Positions 9,001 through 17,465 are shown, counted from the stretch's first letter. The stretch: 64,000 nucleotides of DNA from Sulfitobacter mediterraneus (GCF_003054325.1 NZ_QBKU01000011.1:1-64000), one strand, 5' to 3'. Notes: generated by a model from the letters alone, not told the origin. Numbers and translations: made by a program.

Positions 9001-9413
9001 TGGAACCTCAGGCGACTCATCTGATCAAGACAGTCGAAGCAGCATCAAATCCCATAAAGCAGCCGTTGCAATCCAAGTTCCAGACGGCAGCTATGTCCGC
9101 TCCTTGATCCTTGGCCGTCGTTCCTTCGCTGCAAATTGTATGAACGGCCGGTTTTTACGCCACGTTGCGACACCGAAATATTAGCAGTCGCAGCATTTTT
9201 CTGCTGCGCGCGCATGCAGCGAGGGTTCGACGCTTCCGCTATGGGCTCCATGTGACCCTTGGCGGCGGATTGATCGAACGACGGCTTTGATTGCCTTCCA
9301 AATCTACACTGCGGCTAGAAGGAAAGCTAACATACGCGCTCATCAGTCTTGCGCCACACGTTCACGCTGCAAACCCATGTCGCTCTGCCGATGCGTTCAC
9401 GACAGTCGGTCAA
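9001..9413. other. Intergenic region between LysR and terminase genes
   Basis: 413 bases with no convincing gene. The 68-codon minus-strand frame at 9045-9251 has no recognisable family features. The segment is probably a junction between the acquired hydrolase/LysR pair and the phage-derived cassette. Confidence 0.45.
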
Positions 9414-10859
9414 CTATCTCATCTTTCGCCTAGAACCCCCTGACTTGCCCGGCAGTGGCCTCGGCAATCGCAACCTCCGTACAAATAAACTGATCGCATC
9501 GACTTGGTCGTCATGCCGACTTGTGGGGAAGGCCAGAAGTTCGCGCCTCAGATCATCAAAATACGGCGCTTTGCGCAGCAAGGCCAGCTTGCCATTTTCA
9601 AGGTAATCTACAGCGAACGAAAACCGTTCTTCCTTCGATCCCTTTACACCCAATGTCTTGATATAGATGCGTTCGATCTTCTTGAGGTCCGTGACCATCG
9701 CCGATCCATTTGCGCTGTCTTCGACAAGAACTAAATCCGGCTTCCATTTGTCATGAAACGCAATGCCGGCAGCTTTCAGCGCGTCGAACTTCATCCGCCT
9801 ACGAATGACGTCGAGGATGACCCACCTCTCGTCATCCCAGCCAAAGGTGATGCCGACCGAGTAATCGTTGGTCGTTTCTGCCTTAATCGCGGTGTCCCAG
9901 ACTTGGTACGTTTCGAGCGGCCGAATGTCAGCGACCTCGTCATCCAACAGCGTTACCTTCGAAAAGTCCAACATTGAGCTGCCCGCAGCTTCAGGATCCT
10001 GTAGATACTGTGTGCAGAAGGGTGCTTCGCCAAGGTCCCTCCGGATTTGGGCCAACGTGTCTTCGTTTTCACGGCTATGGGAAAGCAGATCACCTTGCTC
10101 GCGCTCGTGCACAAACCCGCAATAGAGGGGGATCTGTTCTGAAATTTGGGCAATTGCGGGTAAGTTTAGGTGCTCAAAAGTTCCCTTGTCCTGAAGGTGC
10201 GCGATAAGATCGTCCTGATGTAGACGCTGCTGAACCACGACGATGCTACCCGATGCTTTCTTGTTGATCCGTGTATACAGCGTTTCGTCAAAGAACCGGC
10301 GTGCGTCTTCTCGCATTGCATCCGAATTCGCGTCGCTCGCTTTCATAAGGTCATCGACGATGATCAGATCGGCGCCGATACCTGTAACCGACCCGCCAAC
10401 GGTGACAGCACGACGACCGCCGCCCTGAAGCGTTACAAATTCGGTTGCATTGTTGACTTTGGGCTTCAGTCCAGCGCCAGGAAAAACCGACCGGTAGTAT
10501 CTGCTGGCGACAAGCTTTCGAAACAACCTGGACTGCTCTTTGGCCAAAGCCTCAGCATAGCTCGCGACAATGACTTTTGTTGCCGGCTCCTTCCCCAATA
10601 TCCAGGCGGGTAGCACAACCGAAGCGGCAACCGACTTGAGGTACCGCGGCGGCATCGTCACCATCAGCCTGCCGCCATCTTGTTGTGCAGCGGTTTGAAG
10701 GGCGTAACAAAGCGCCTCTATGTACCAATCGCCACTCAATTCCTCATCAGGAAACAGGACGCCAAAAGCGTCGCTTAAGAAAACGTGCAAGTTGGTTCTG
10801 CGCGCAGCTTGAGCATAATTCGCAAGGTCTTCAGGGCTCAACTTAGTCATCTTCATCAT
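9414..10859 (-). CDS. Phage terminase large subunit
   Basis: About 481 residues. An N-terminal packaging ATPase domain has a degenerate Walker A region (MPPRYLKS) and Walker B IIVDDLMK. The C-terminal RNase-H-like nuclease has the acidic residues in VWDTAIK, VEDSANGSAM and SRHDDQVDAIS. In phages this enzyme cuts concatemeric DNA and pumps it into the prohead. Here no portal, capsid or tail gene accompanies it; it follows a DUF5681 gene with a short overlap, within a cassette headed by a DNA methyltransferase. Clustered ATGs at 10859, 10856 and 10850 make the exact start uncertain. Domains look complete, so it is not an obvious pseudogene. Confidence 0.9.
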   Translation of the reverse strand: MMKMTKLSPEDLANYAQAARRTNLHVFLSDAFGVLFPDEELSGDWYIEALCYALQTAAQQDGGRLMVTMPPRYLKSVAASVVLPAWILGKEPATKVIVASYAEALAKEQSRLFRKLVASRYYRSVFPGAGLKPKVNNATEFVTLQGGGRRAVTVGGSVTGIGADLIIVDDLMKASDANSDAMREDARRFFDETLYTRINKKASGSIVVVQQRLHQDDLIAHLQDKGTFEHLNLPAIAQISEQIPLYCGFVHEREQGDLLSHSRENEDTLAQIRRDLGEAPFCTQYLQDPEAAGSSMLDFSKVTLLDDEVADIRPLETYQVWDTAIKAETTNDYSVGITFGWDDERWVILDVIRRRMKFDALKAAGIAFHDKWKPDLVLVEDSANGSAMVTDLKKIERIYIKTLGVKGSKEERFSFAVDYLENGKLALLRKAPYFDDLRRELLAFPTSRHDDQVDAISLFVRRLRLPRPLPGKSGGSRRKMR

Positions 10860-11256
10860 CCTCGTTGTCCATTGAAACGTCATGATGTTTCAGGAGCGCT
10901 TGGACAGCTCGCAAATCTGCAGAGGCGTCAGGCATTGTTCCGTCATCTTGTTCAGCGGGGTCGCTTTGCAGGGAGGACATGATTTTGAGCAGAGTGAGCG
11001 CCTGATCCGTTGCCTTGGCATTCCCCTTCAATCCATCATTGAGAACACGGCGACCCAGGGCTTCCATGTGAGAGATCTTCTTTTTCTTGCCGCCTTCAAG
11101 GATGGTTACTTTTCTGCTGAACAGATCTGCAATGACCTGATCAGGCGACTTACGTCCCTTTGGTCGTCCTTTTGGATTACCTGATTGGCCAGGTTTGAAT
11201 TGGCCAGAGACAGGCGGCTTGCAGTAACCGACGGGATTTGTGAATTTCTTAGTCAT
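10843..11256 (-). CDS. DUF5681 domain protein (small-terminase position)
   Basis: 137 residues from the preferred start. The N-terminal signature GYCKPPVSGQFKPGQSGN with the following GRPKGR block identifies DUF5681, often found just upstream of a terminase large subunit. A basic KKKK stretch and an acidic tail (DNEDDEDD) follow. The ATG at 11256 is chosen because GAGGGGG precedes it by about 9 bases and the family motif starts shortly after; an alternative ATG at 11286 overlaps the methyltransferase stop. A role in DNA recognition for the adjacent terminase is a plausible inference. Confidence 0.8.
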   Translation of the reverse strand: MTKKFTNPVGYCKPPVSGQFKPGQSGNPKGRPKGRKSPDQVIADLFSRKVTILEGGKKKKISHMEALGRRVLNDGLKGNAKATDQALTLLKIMSSLQSDPAEQDDGTMPDASADLRAVQALLKHHDVSMDNEDDEDD

Positions 11257-11278
11257 CAGCCGGATCCCCCTCATCACT

Positions 11279-12658
11279 TTACTCATCGCTCGCCCGCGCC
11301 CCACGATCATTCCAAGTCTCATTGGTTTCCAGGTTGTAGGCTTGTTCACCCGTCAGCTCTTGCCACCGGCGGATCGTGACATCGACGTAAAGTGGATCGA
11401 TTTCCAGGAGCCGTGCGCGGCGCCTGCACCGTTCTGCCGCAAGCAGTGTTGTGCCAGAGCCGCCAAAGGGATCGAGAACAATGTCACCATGGTTCGTGAC
11501 GTCCTTGATCGCGTCTTCGATCATCGCCACTGGCTTTACCGTTGGATGATCCGCGAGGTCCGCACTTCGGTTATGGCCAAAGGAATTCACACCAGCATAT
11601 TCCCAGACATTGGTTCTGTTGCGGCCCATCGCTCCCAATTGCACGTTGTTGATGTGCGCCCCTCCCGGGAGCTTGTAGATAGCGCAAAGCTCATGCTGAG
11701 ATCGATACAAGCTACCCATGCCGCCGTTTGTCTTCACCCAGACACACAAGTTGATTTGTTCCAAATGCAGAGCCCTGCAAGCGGCATCCAATTCATTCAG
11801 ATGACGCCAGTCAATGAAGGACATCATGATCGCCCCTGCCCTTGCCGCAGCGACCGCATGGCCCAAAGACGTTTTCAGGAAGTCTGTGAATTCCGATGTC
11901 GTCATCTCGCCTGACGCCATCGCAAATTCGCGGTGCTTTGCAGCAGCACCGCTACGCACGTGCCCATTAACATGCACGTTGTACGGCGGGTCAGTGTTGA
12001 TCAACGAAGGTTCATCGCCATCGAGTAATTGCACAAAGCTGGACGCTACCAACGCGGACATACAAGCAATTCGGTGTTTACCAAGAACCCATGTTTCCCC
12101 AACTTTGCAAATGGGTTCTGCCGCGGGCCCTTCAACAAACTCCTCCAGGTCTTCAGAGACAGCATCAGTCAGCATGATATCAAGCTCTGCCGTCTCGAAA
12201 CCGATGGTGTTAAAGTCGAACGACAGATCGCCTGCCAATTCCAGATCGATCAACTCCGCCAGTTCGATTTGTAGAAGGCCTTCGTCCCACTTTGAATTTT
12301 CGGCCAATTTGTTATCCGCCAACCGATAGGCTTTGACTTCCGCATCACTGAGATGCGTAACCTCGATGACAGGCACATTCGTCATACCCAATTCGATTGC
12401 GGCTTGCCGGCGACCGTGGCCGGCTATCACAACGTCATCGCTGTCGACGATAATTGGGTTCATGAACCCAAACGCGTATATCGAGTTTTTTAGTTGCCCG
12501 ATTTGTTTGGCGTCGTGGCGACGCGCATTCTTTGCATATGGTTGCAAGTCGTTGATGTTCCGAAAAACGACATTTTGACCTTCCACCAAAGCGGATACAG
12601 ATTTGCGTTTCCTAATCCGTCGACGAACGTTCAGTTGTTTTTGATTTGTGTGTCTCAC
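11279..12658 (-). CDS. ParB-domain fused DNA (adenine/cytosine-N4) methyltransferase
   Basis: 459 residues beginning with GTG, supported by GAGGAGAG 8 bases upstream. The N-terminal region (about 33-130) is a ParB/Srx-like domain with IVDSDDVVIAGHGRRQAA. The methyltransferase has catalytic DPPYN at 223-227 and the AdoMet-binding DPFGGSGTT at 396-404, an order (motif IV before motif I) typical of beta-class amino-methyltransferases. There is no adjacent restriction endonuclease, so it is an orphan methylase of the kind found in phages. It heads the cassette with DUF5681 and the terminase. A perfect 14-bp palindrome lies 85 bases upstream. Target sequence cannot be deduced. Confidence 0.9.
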   Translation of the reverse strand: MRHTNQKQLNVRRRIRKRKSVSALVEGQNVVFRNINDLQPYAKNARRHDAKQIGQLKNSIYAFGFMNPIIVDSDDVVIAGHGRRQAAIELGMTNVPVIEVTHLSDAEVKAYRLADNKLAENSKWDEGLLQIELAELIDLELAGDLSFDFNTIGFETAELDIMLTDAVSEDLEEFVEGPAAEPICKVGETWVLGKHRIACMSALVASSFVQLLDGDEPSLINTDPPYNVHVNGHVRSGAAAKHREFAMASGEMTTSEFTDFLKTSLGHAVAAARAGAIMMSFIDWRHLNELDAACRALHLEQINLCVWVKTNGGMGSLYRSQHELCAIYKLPGGAHINNVQLGAMGRNRTNVWEYAGVNSFGHNRSADLADHPTVKPVAMIEDAIKDVTNHGDIVLDPFGGSGTTLLAAERCRRRARLLEIDPLYVDVTIRRWQELTGEQAYNLETNETWNDRGARASDE

Positions 12659-12742
12659 TGCCAGCTCTCCTCTATATCTTGGGCTGGCCTCTGATTATGA
12701 GCACAAATTGTTGTGGAGCAATAGGGTGTCGGGTTATCAGTC

Positions 12743-12756
12743 GTTGCATATGCAAC
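12743..12756. promoter_or_regulatory. Perfect 14-bp palindrome upstream of the methyltransferase
   Basis: GTTGCATATGCAAC is a perfect two-fold symmetric site in the AT-rich region ahead of the GTG start at 12658. A dimeric regulator, or the ParB-like domain of the methylase itself, could bind it. Function is inferred from symmetry and position only. Confidence 0.45.
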
Positions 12757-13011
12757 TAAATACCGCTCCGCACCCGGTGCGCTGGCTATTTCTCATTTTT
12801 TCAATTAGTTAGATGGTTATCCATTCGAGAAATGGTCTTTTCAATGTCGCGGGTGCAGACACAAACGAACCGGGTTCGCTGAAAAAACGCGAAACATCCC
12901 TGCAAATTCCACTGTTATTCCCTGTTCTTATGATTAGGGAATTCAGAAAAATACCCTAAGTATCATAGACTTGCGAGATATCTGCGCTCCAGTTCGATGC
13001 GATTGTGGCGG

Positions 13012-13045
13012 ATTTCCCTGTTAAATTCCCTGATAGCAGGGAAAT
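13012..13045. repeat. Inverted repeat, 9-bp arms
   Basis: ATTTCCCTG (13012-13020) and CAGGGAAAT (13037-13045) form an inverted repeat with a further TTCCCTGA inside the loop; another pair, ATTCCCT ... AGGGAAT, lies just upstream near 12919-12942. These lie in the non-coding block 12659-13465 together with the direct repeats. Confidence 0.6.
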
Positions 13046-13096
13046 ATTGGCTGAGACGGGTTCGATGCAGACTGTGACCACCACCACCGTACAATT

Positions 13097-13213
13097 TTTC
13101 AACGAAAAAATTGAACGCGTGCGCAAAGTCATTTTGCGCCGCAAAGTGACAGCGCACCCCCTCTCAAATCCAACACCAAGAACACCCCGATTGATCCCCC
13201 GGATCAATCCTGC
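13097..13213 (+). repeat. 117-bp direct repeat, copy 1
   Basis: Matches 13304-13420 at a constant offset of 207 bases with about seven substitutions and no gaps. Each copy contains three successive potential hairpins: an A/T-rich one at its start, GCGCAAA ... TTTGCGC, and ATTGATCC CCC GGATCAAT. Frames read through it code for nothing recognisable, so it is better explained as structured DNA or RNA. Confidence 0.8.
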
Positions 13214-13254
13214 GCGTTTCTTCGTGGCAGGGGCCACCTGCGGTTCCCTCGCGG

Positions 13255-13293
13255 AGACGCACTGCCCACGTTCGATTCCAGGGTCGCCCACCA
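13255..13293 (+). other. tRNA 3'-end-like sequence, possible attachment-site scar
   Basis: GTTCGATTCC followed by GGGTCGCCCACCA (ending at 13293) looks like a tRNA T-loop, 3' acceptor strand and CCA. The 5' half of the T-stem does not pair and no full tRNA folds upstream, so it is not a working tRNA. Integrative elements that insert in tRNA 3' ends leave such fragments. It sits between the two copies of the 117-bp repeat. Confidence 0.4.
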
Positions 13294-13303
13294 TCAAACC
13301 ATA

Positions 13304-13420
13304 TTTCAACGAAAAAATTGAACGCGTGCGCAAAGTCATTTTGCGCAGCAAAGTGACAGCGCACACCCTCTCAAATCAAACGCCAAGAACACGCCAATTG
13401 ATCCCCCGGATCAATCCTGC
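13304..13420 (+). repeat. 117-bp direct repeat, copy 2
   Basis: Second copy of the hairpin-rich repeat, beginning about 10 bases after the tRNA-like CCA. It keeps the ATTGATCC/GGATCAAT palindrome, and its differences from copy 1 are single-base changes. It ends about 45 bases before the 3' end of the convergent unknown gene. Confidence 0.8.
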
Positions 13421-13465
13421 CCCACTCCAATCAAACGCCCACCTCACCTCAGCTCGCTGTACCCG

Positions 13466-13993
13466 TCAAAGCCGTTTGAACTTTGTCAAATCAAGCGGCG
13501 TCCATGTTGTGACCGACAGCCGCCCCTCTTTGTAGGCAAAGGCCAAACTGAAAGAATTGCGCACAACCCGAATGTCAATTGCTCCGATGGGCCACATGTT
13601 GCCTTCAAACAAAACCTTGGCCGATCTTTCCGCTGTGACATCCATGATGTGGAATCGCGCCTTTTTCGGGAAATGCTGCCGGAAGGTTTTCTTGATGTCC
13701 TTCTTGGAGCGCCACAATGCGCTGCCAACGGCGAAATGTTCATCAAACGGGCCGATGATGTACCAATCCAAAACGTTGTCGCCGCCCATCAGGTTCAGGT
13801 TGGCAAAAATGGTGTCCATCTCTTCCTCGGTGGTGCCGGGGCTGACATGCACGCACAGCATCCTGCCGCCAAATAACCCTACAATTCCAAAACATTGGGC
13901 AATGCCGGGAAACCTGACCGTCTCTTCTGCGATCCCCATCACATATTCGGTGAAATCTTGATTTGCAGCTGGATTCTTGACCCTAATTCTCAT
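13466..13993 (-). CDS. Conserved-looking hypothetical protein, possible Cys-His enzyme
   Basis: 175 residues, no signal peptide, no family I can name with certainty. Residues 31-53 contain a cysteine (Cys34), then GIVGLFGG, then VHVSPGTTEEEMD with His49, followed later by WYIIGPFDEHF. This Cys-strand-His layout recalls deamidases of the CheD and NTAN1 type, but I judge it only by eye. It is the last of three co-oriented genes with the helical protein at 14119 and the protein at 15668. Terminal position and small size would fit an effector or an immunity-like partner, which is speculation. Confidence 0.65.
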   Translation of the reverse strand: MRIRVKNPAANQDFTEYVMGIAEETVRFPGIAQCFGIVGLFGGRMLCVHVSPGTTEEEMDTIFANLNLMGGDNVLDWYIIGPFDEHFAVGSALWRSKKDIKKTFRQHFPKKARFHIMDVTAERSAKVLFEGNMWPIGAIDIRVVRNSFSLAFAYKEGRLSVTTWTPLDLTKFKRL

Positions 13994-14118
13994 GATCTCT
14001 CCAATACTTCAGGCAATCTCCGTGCGGATTGGCTTTACGGATATGGTGGAACGGTCTTGCTGGCCAAGCAAGGGTCTTGGCATTTTGATGAGCCTGCCCC
14101 GCCACAGCCCTTTCCGCT

Positions 14119-15435
14119 TCAACAGTACAGACGGATATGCGCCCGTGCCATCGCGTTAACCAGCACCCCCAGTTCGGTGTTCATCCGTTCCGGCAAAAAT
14201 CCGATGGCCCCGCGCCACCCGGTCCCCCCGGCCCGCTGTTCTTTCACTGCCGCCTCATAGCTTGTCATCAACTGGGGCAGCTGGACTTGCGCGGTGGCGT
14301 AATACTTGGACAGCCATTCCAGCCGACGGGCATAGGCGGCGGTGAAACCGGTCACATGGGTTTGGGCATGGGTGTATTTCGCCTCCAGTTCGGCGTGGCT
14401 TTCGTTCAGCTCCTGCGTGACGGCCTTGGCCGAGGCCAGGCTGGTGATCGATTTGCGAATGGCACCCAGATCGGTTTTGCCAGTCTCTGCGCCCACCGCA
14501 ACCCGCAGCATCATGATCTGTTTGGTGGTCAGGGCAGTTCCACCAATTTTGACGTTAAACGCCTCCTGCTTGGCGGAGACCTCGGCCAGCTTGTTGGCTT
14601 CTTGGAATTGCTCAATCGCATTCACAATGGCCACCAGCGCTTCGATGATATTGCCGATGATGCCAAGCGATTCCATGCCGCCGACAAATTGATCCGCTGA
14701 GGCCTTCATCGCCGCCTTGGAGGCACCTGCCCTGAACATGCTGCTTTGTTCGATCTCGCGGCAGGCGAGCAGCAGGGACTTGGTTGCCTTCATCATCTTG
14801 ACCATGACATCGGCCGCCGATTTCATCGATCCGTCCGGCTTGCTGTCCGACAGGCCTGCAAGCGCAAAAACCGTATCAACAATATCTGCAAAATCCCGTG
14901 TGGCGGACGTGAGTTTCAAAAGCGCCTGACCGCCCTTTTCACCGGCCTCTTTGCCCTTGCCGGCCGCCATCGCTCTGGCGGCTTCTTGCCCGTCTTTGCC
15001 AATGTCCAATGCGGTTTTGAGCCCCTCGGTCCCGGCAAAAAACTTGGACCCCTTGGTCAGCGCCTCAAATTTTCGCAACACTTTGGCCCCGGCGATAAAA
15101 CACTCCGCGAGTTTGCCCGCGGCAACCAGCGCATAGGCTGTCCCGGTCGCCTGGCGGATTGTCACCCCTTCGCGCTGCAAAGTCAGTTGTTCGTTCCCCG
15201 CCCGCACCAATTGATGATAGCTGGTGTACATCCTGACCGCACTGGCCCGCGCTTCCGTCAACTCAGCCAGCCGCTTTGGCGCCCAATCTTCCATCTTTTT
15301 GCCCAGTGCATATCGTTGTTCCAGTCGGGTGAGATCCCGCAGGCTATATTCGATTTCCTTGCGGGTTTGTTGCGCGGCCGTAAGGATGTGATCGGCAGAA
15401 CTGGCAACTTTCTTTTCATTGGCGGTGGCGGGCAT
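14119..15435 (-). CDS. Hypothetical alpha-helical protein
   Basis: 438 residues from ATG 15435, chosen because AAGGA precedes it; an ATG 66 bases upstream lacks such a site. The sequence is almost entirely helical and rich in Ala, Lys and Glu, with long amphipathic stretches and one hydrophobic segment near residues 255-275 (LGIIGNIIEALVAIVNAI). No enzymatic motif is seen. Long helices around one hydrophobic hairpin are reminiscent of alpha-pore-forming proteins, but this is only a structural impression. It is flanked on the same strand by two other unassigned genes, with 125 bases downstream and about 230 upstream. Confidence 0.7.
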   Translation of the reverse strand: MPATANEKKVASSADHILTAAQQTRKEIEYSLRDLTRLEQRYALGKKMEDWAPKRLAELTEARASAVRMYTSYHQLVRAGNEQLTLQREGVTIRQATGTAYALVAAGKLAECFIAGAKVLRKFEALTKGSKFFAGTEGLKTALDIGKDGQEAARAMAAGKGKEAGEKGGQALLKLTSATRDFADIVDTVFALAGLSDSKPDGSMKSAADVMVKMMKATKSLLLACREIEQSSMFRAGASKAAMKASADQFVGGMESLGIIGNIIEALVAIVNAIEQFQEANKLAEVSAKQEAFNVKIGGTALTTKQIMMLRVAVGAETGKTDLGAIRKSITSLASAKAVTQELNESHAELEAKYTHAQTHVTGFTAAYARRLEWLSKYYATAQVQLPQLMTSYEAAVKEQRAGGTGWRGAIGFLPERMNTELGVLVNAMARAHIRLYC

Positions 15436-15667
15436 GGCGGTGTCCTTCCATTGGTCTGTAAAACAGCAGATATCAGCAGGCGACTTGGCCTCTTGCCGCA
15501 CAATCCATGCGTCAAAAGGGGGGATCCAATGGTGCCTGCGCCAATGGGTCGGTCCTGTAGTGTTAGTTGAAAATGCGCCTCAGGTCCAACTCCGCGCCGC
15601 CCAGGGCGGAGCTGCCCCTAACAGCAGGCGGGGTGCCACCGTGGATCAAAGCGCTGTTTCTGGTGCA

Positions 15668-16306
15668 TCAGGGGATCAAAACATCGCCGCGTTGAAAGCT
15701 CGCGACATCCATACTCAGATCATCATAGACCACCTGGATCGTGATCGAATGGACGGCACCTTGTTTGAGCTTGAGATAGGGAAACCCATCGTCTTCCAAG
15801 ATCGCGTTGGGCGTTGAAAACTGGGTGTGACAGGGCGGCAGCGGCCAGTTCTGCATCGGCTCGTTGTTGACTGAGATCGCCATCGCCGCCAAGCCGCAGC
15901 GCCAGCTCCACAGATGTGTCACATACAGCAAGTCATTGCCGTCATAATCGCGCACCGCCACCCAGTTGCCTTTGGTTGCATTCAGGATCGGCTTGACCTC
16001 GGCCGCCGTGGTAAATTTGCCCGACGGGGTCTGCGGCTCAGCCACCAATCCGGCGGGCACCACGGCCATGTTGAACCCGGCGCCTGCGGCTGGGGTCTGC
16101 ACCTGAGGCGCGGCGGGCACCGCTGGCACACTGGCAGTTGCCGTTGCACCACCAATTTGGACGCCCTCGCCAACCACAACGGATTGCTCGGAAATCACCA
16201 CGCTGGGCGCGGTAAACTGGCTTTGCGCTTGCGCGTTCGCACTGCCGCCGGGTCCATCCGCCGAATTCAATCCAGCCGCCATCATCGCGAAAAAGAAATC
16301 AATCAT
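15668..16306 (-). CDS. Hypothetical protein with Ala/Pro/Val-rich N-terminus
   Basis: 212 residues. The first 100 are low-complexity (Ala, Pro, Val, Gln). The C-terminal half is a compact domain with several tryptophans (GNWVAVRDYDG, THLWSWRCGL, NWPLPPCH) and predicted beta strands. No membrane segment or clear signal peptide beyond a short hydrophobic start. Its domain looks like a conserved roseobacter protein of unknown role, but I cannot name a family. It is probably the first gene of a three-gene minus-strand unit and is divergent from the glycosyltransferase-like gene. Confidence 0.7.
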   Translation of the reverse strand: MIDFFFAMMAAGLNSADGPGGSANAQAQSQFTAPSVVISEQSVVVGEGVQIGGATATASVPAVPAAPQVQTPAAGAGFNMAVVPAGLVAEPQTPSGKFTTAAEVKPILNATKGNWVAVRDYDGNDLLYVTHLWSWRCGLAAMAISVNNEPMQNWPLPPCHTQFSTPNAILEDDGFPYLKLKQGAVHSITIQVVYDDLSMDVASFQRGDVLIP

Positions 16307-16401
16307 TTTTTATCTCCCCCTGGCCGCGGCTCAATTGCCGTCTTTTGCCATGCAACATCTGCCCCTATAGTGACCACAAAAGACCAAAGGGCAGATCAAG
16401 T

Positions 16402-17406
16402 ATGGCACGCAAAACAGGCAAGCCGCAAACCTTCAACGTGGTTGTTGTCGGCCAACAGGGCAGATTGTCCTATGAGGCGCTGATTTTTGCGGCCTCTTTG
16501 CGCCAATGCAGCCCTGATTTTTCGGGCCGCCTGCTCATCGCGGAGCCGCAAGCGGGCCCCCTGTGGGAAGGCAATCCCGCGATCCAGAACACCCCCGTGC
16601 GTGAGGCGCTTGAGGAACTGGGCGCCGAGATCATCCCCTTCCACAACACGGTTTTTGGCGAGAACTACCCCTACGGCAACAAGATCGAAATGCTGCAATC
16701 CCTGCCCAAGGGGGAGCCATTTGTGTTTTTCGACACAGACACGCTGATCACCGGGGATCTGTCCCGAGTGCCGTTTGATTTTGACCGCCCCAGCGCGTCT
16801 TTGCGCCGCGAAGGCACATGGCCCCAGCCACAGCTTTACGGTCCGGGTTACGCAGGCCTGTGGAAATCCCTCTACGACAAATTCGGGCTGGATTTCGAGA
16901 GCAGCCTCGATCTCAGCCAACCCGACGAGTACTGGAAACGCTACCTCTACTTCAACGCGGGCTTTTTCTTTTACCGCTGCCCGCATGAGTTTGGCGCTTT
17001 GTTCCTCGAATATGCCCGCGCCATCCGCGACACCCCGCCCGTAGAGCTTTGCGCCCAAAGCCTTGATCCCTGGCTCGACCAGATCGCGCTGCCATTGGTG
17101 ATCCACGCGCTCGGAGGCGGCCGCGATACGCTGCCAGAGGGCCTTCTGGACGGCGAGGTGTCCTGCCACTACCGGGTTCTGCCATTGCTCTACGCCCGCG
17201 AAACCGACCGCGTGGTCGAAGTGCTCGAACAGGTGACCGCCCCCAACAAAATCAAAAAAGTGCTCAAAGGCTACGACGCCATCAAACGCATGATCTATCA
17301 GGGCCGCGGCCAGAAAGTCCGCGCCCTCTTTGACCAAGGCAACCTGCCGCGCAAGGAACAGGCGATCCGCAACAAGATCAAATCCAACGGCTTCTGGATG
17401 CGCTGA
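16402..17406 (+). CDS. Glycosyltransferase-like protein (GT-A fold, DxD motif)
   Basis: 334 residues from ATG 16402, after AAAGGG; a 57-base longer frame lacks a good site. The segment FVFFDTDTLITGDLS has the DxD metal/nucleotide-sugar motif at the end of a strand, as in GT8-like nucleotide-sugar transferases, and YFNAGFFFYRCP follows as in that fold. A basic C-terminal tail (NKIKSNGFWMR) ends the protein. It probably transfers a sugar from a nucleotide donor, acceptor unknown. It stands alone, divergent from the unknown operon and followed by a REP-like element. Confidence 0.7.
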   Translation: MARKTGKPQTFNVVVVGQQGRLSYEALIFAASLRQCSPDFSGRLLIAEPQAGPLWEGNPAIQNTPVREALEELGAEIIPFHNTVFGENYPYGNKIEMLQSLPKGEPFVFFDTDTLITGDLSRVPFDFDRPSASLRREGTWPQPQLYGPGYAGLWKSLYDKFGLDFESSLDLSQPDEYWKRYLYFNAGFFFYRCPHEFGALFLEYARAIRDTPPVELCAQSLDPWLDQIALPLVIHALGGGRDTLPEGLLDGEVSCHYRVLPLLYARETDRVVEVLEQVTAPNKIKKVLKGYDAIKRMIYQGRGQKVRALFDQGNLPRKEQAIRNKIKSNGFWMR

Positions 17407-17412
17407 CCCCTC

Positions 17413-17465
17413 CCCTTTTTGGCAAAAAATACTCCACGGGGGTCTGGAGGTGTGAAACCCCCAGC
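17413..17465 (+). repeat. REP-like palindromic element, copy A
   Basis: The core CCCTTTTTGGC ... AATACTCCACGGGGGTCTGG is followed by an imperfect pairing CCCCCAGC. Two more copies occur at 45063-45140 and, inverted, at 45842-45921. All are intergenic just after gene ends, so this is a dispersed REP-like family. Confidence 0.6.

Noticed and set aside
13255-13293. Functional tRNA or tmRNA gene
   Set aside because: Only the 3' acceptor and T-loop resemble a tRNA; the T-stem does not pair and no upstream arms fold.
12956-13535. Overlapping ORFs on both strands across the repeats
   Set aside because: They read through the duplicated palindromic block and encode repeated low-value peptide; better explained as structured non-coding DNA.
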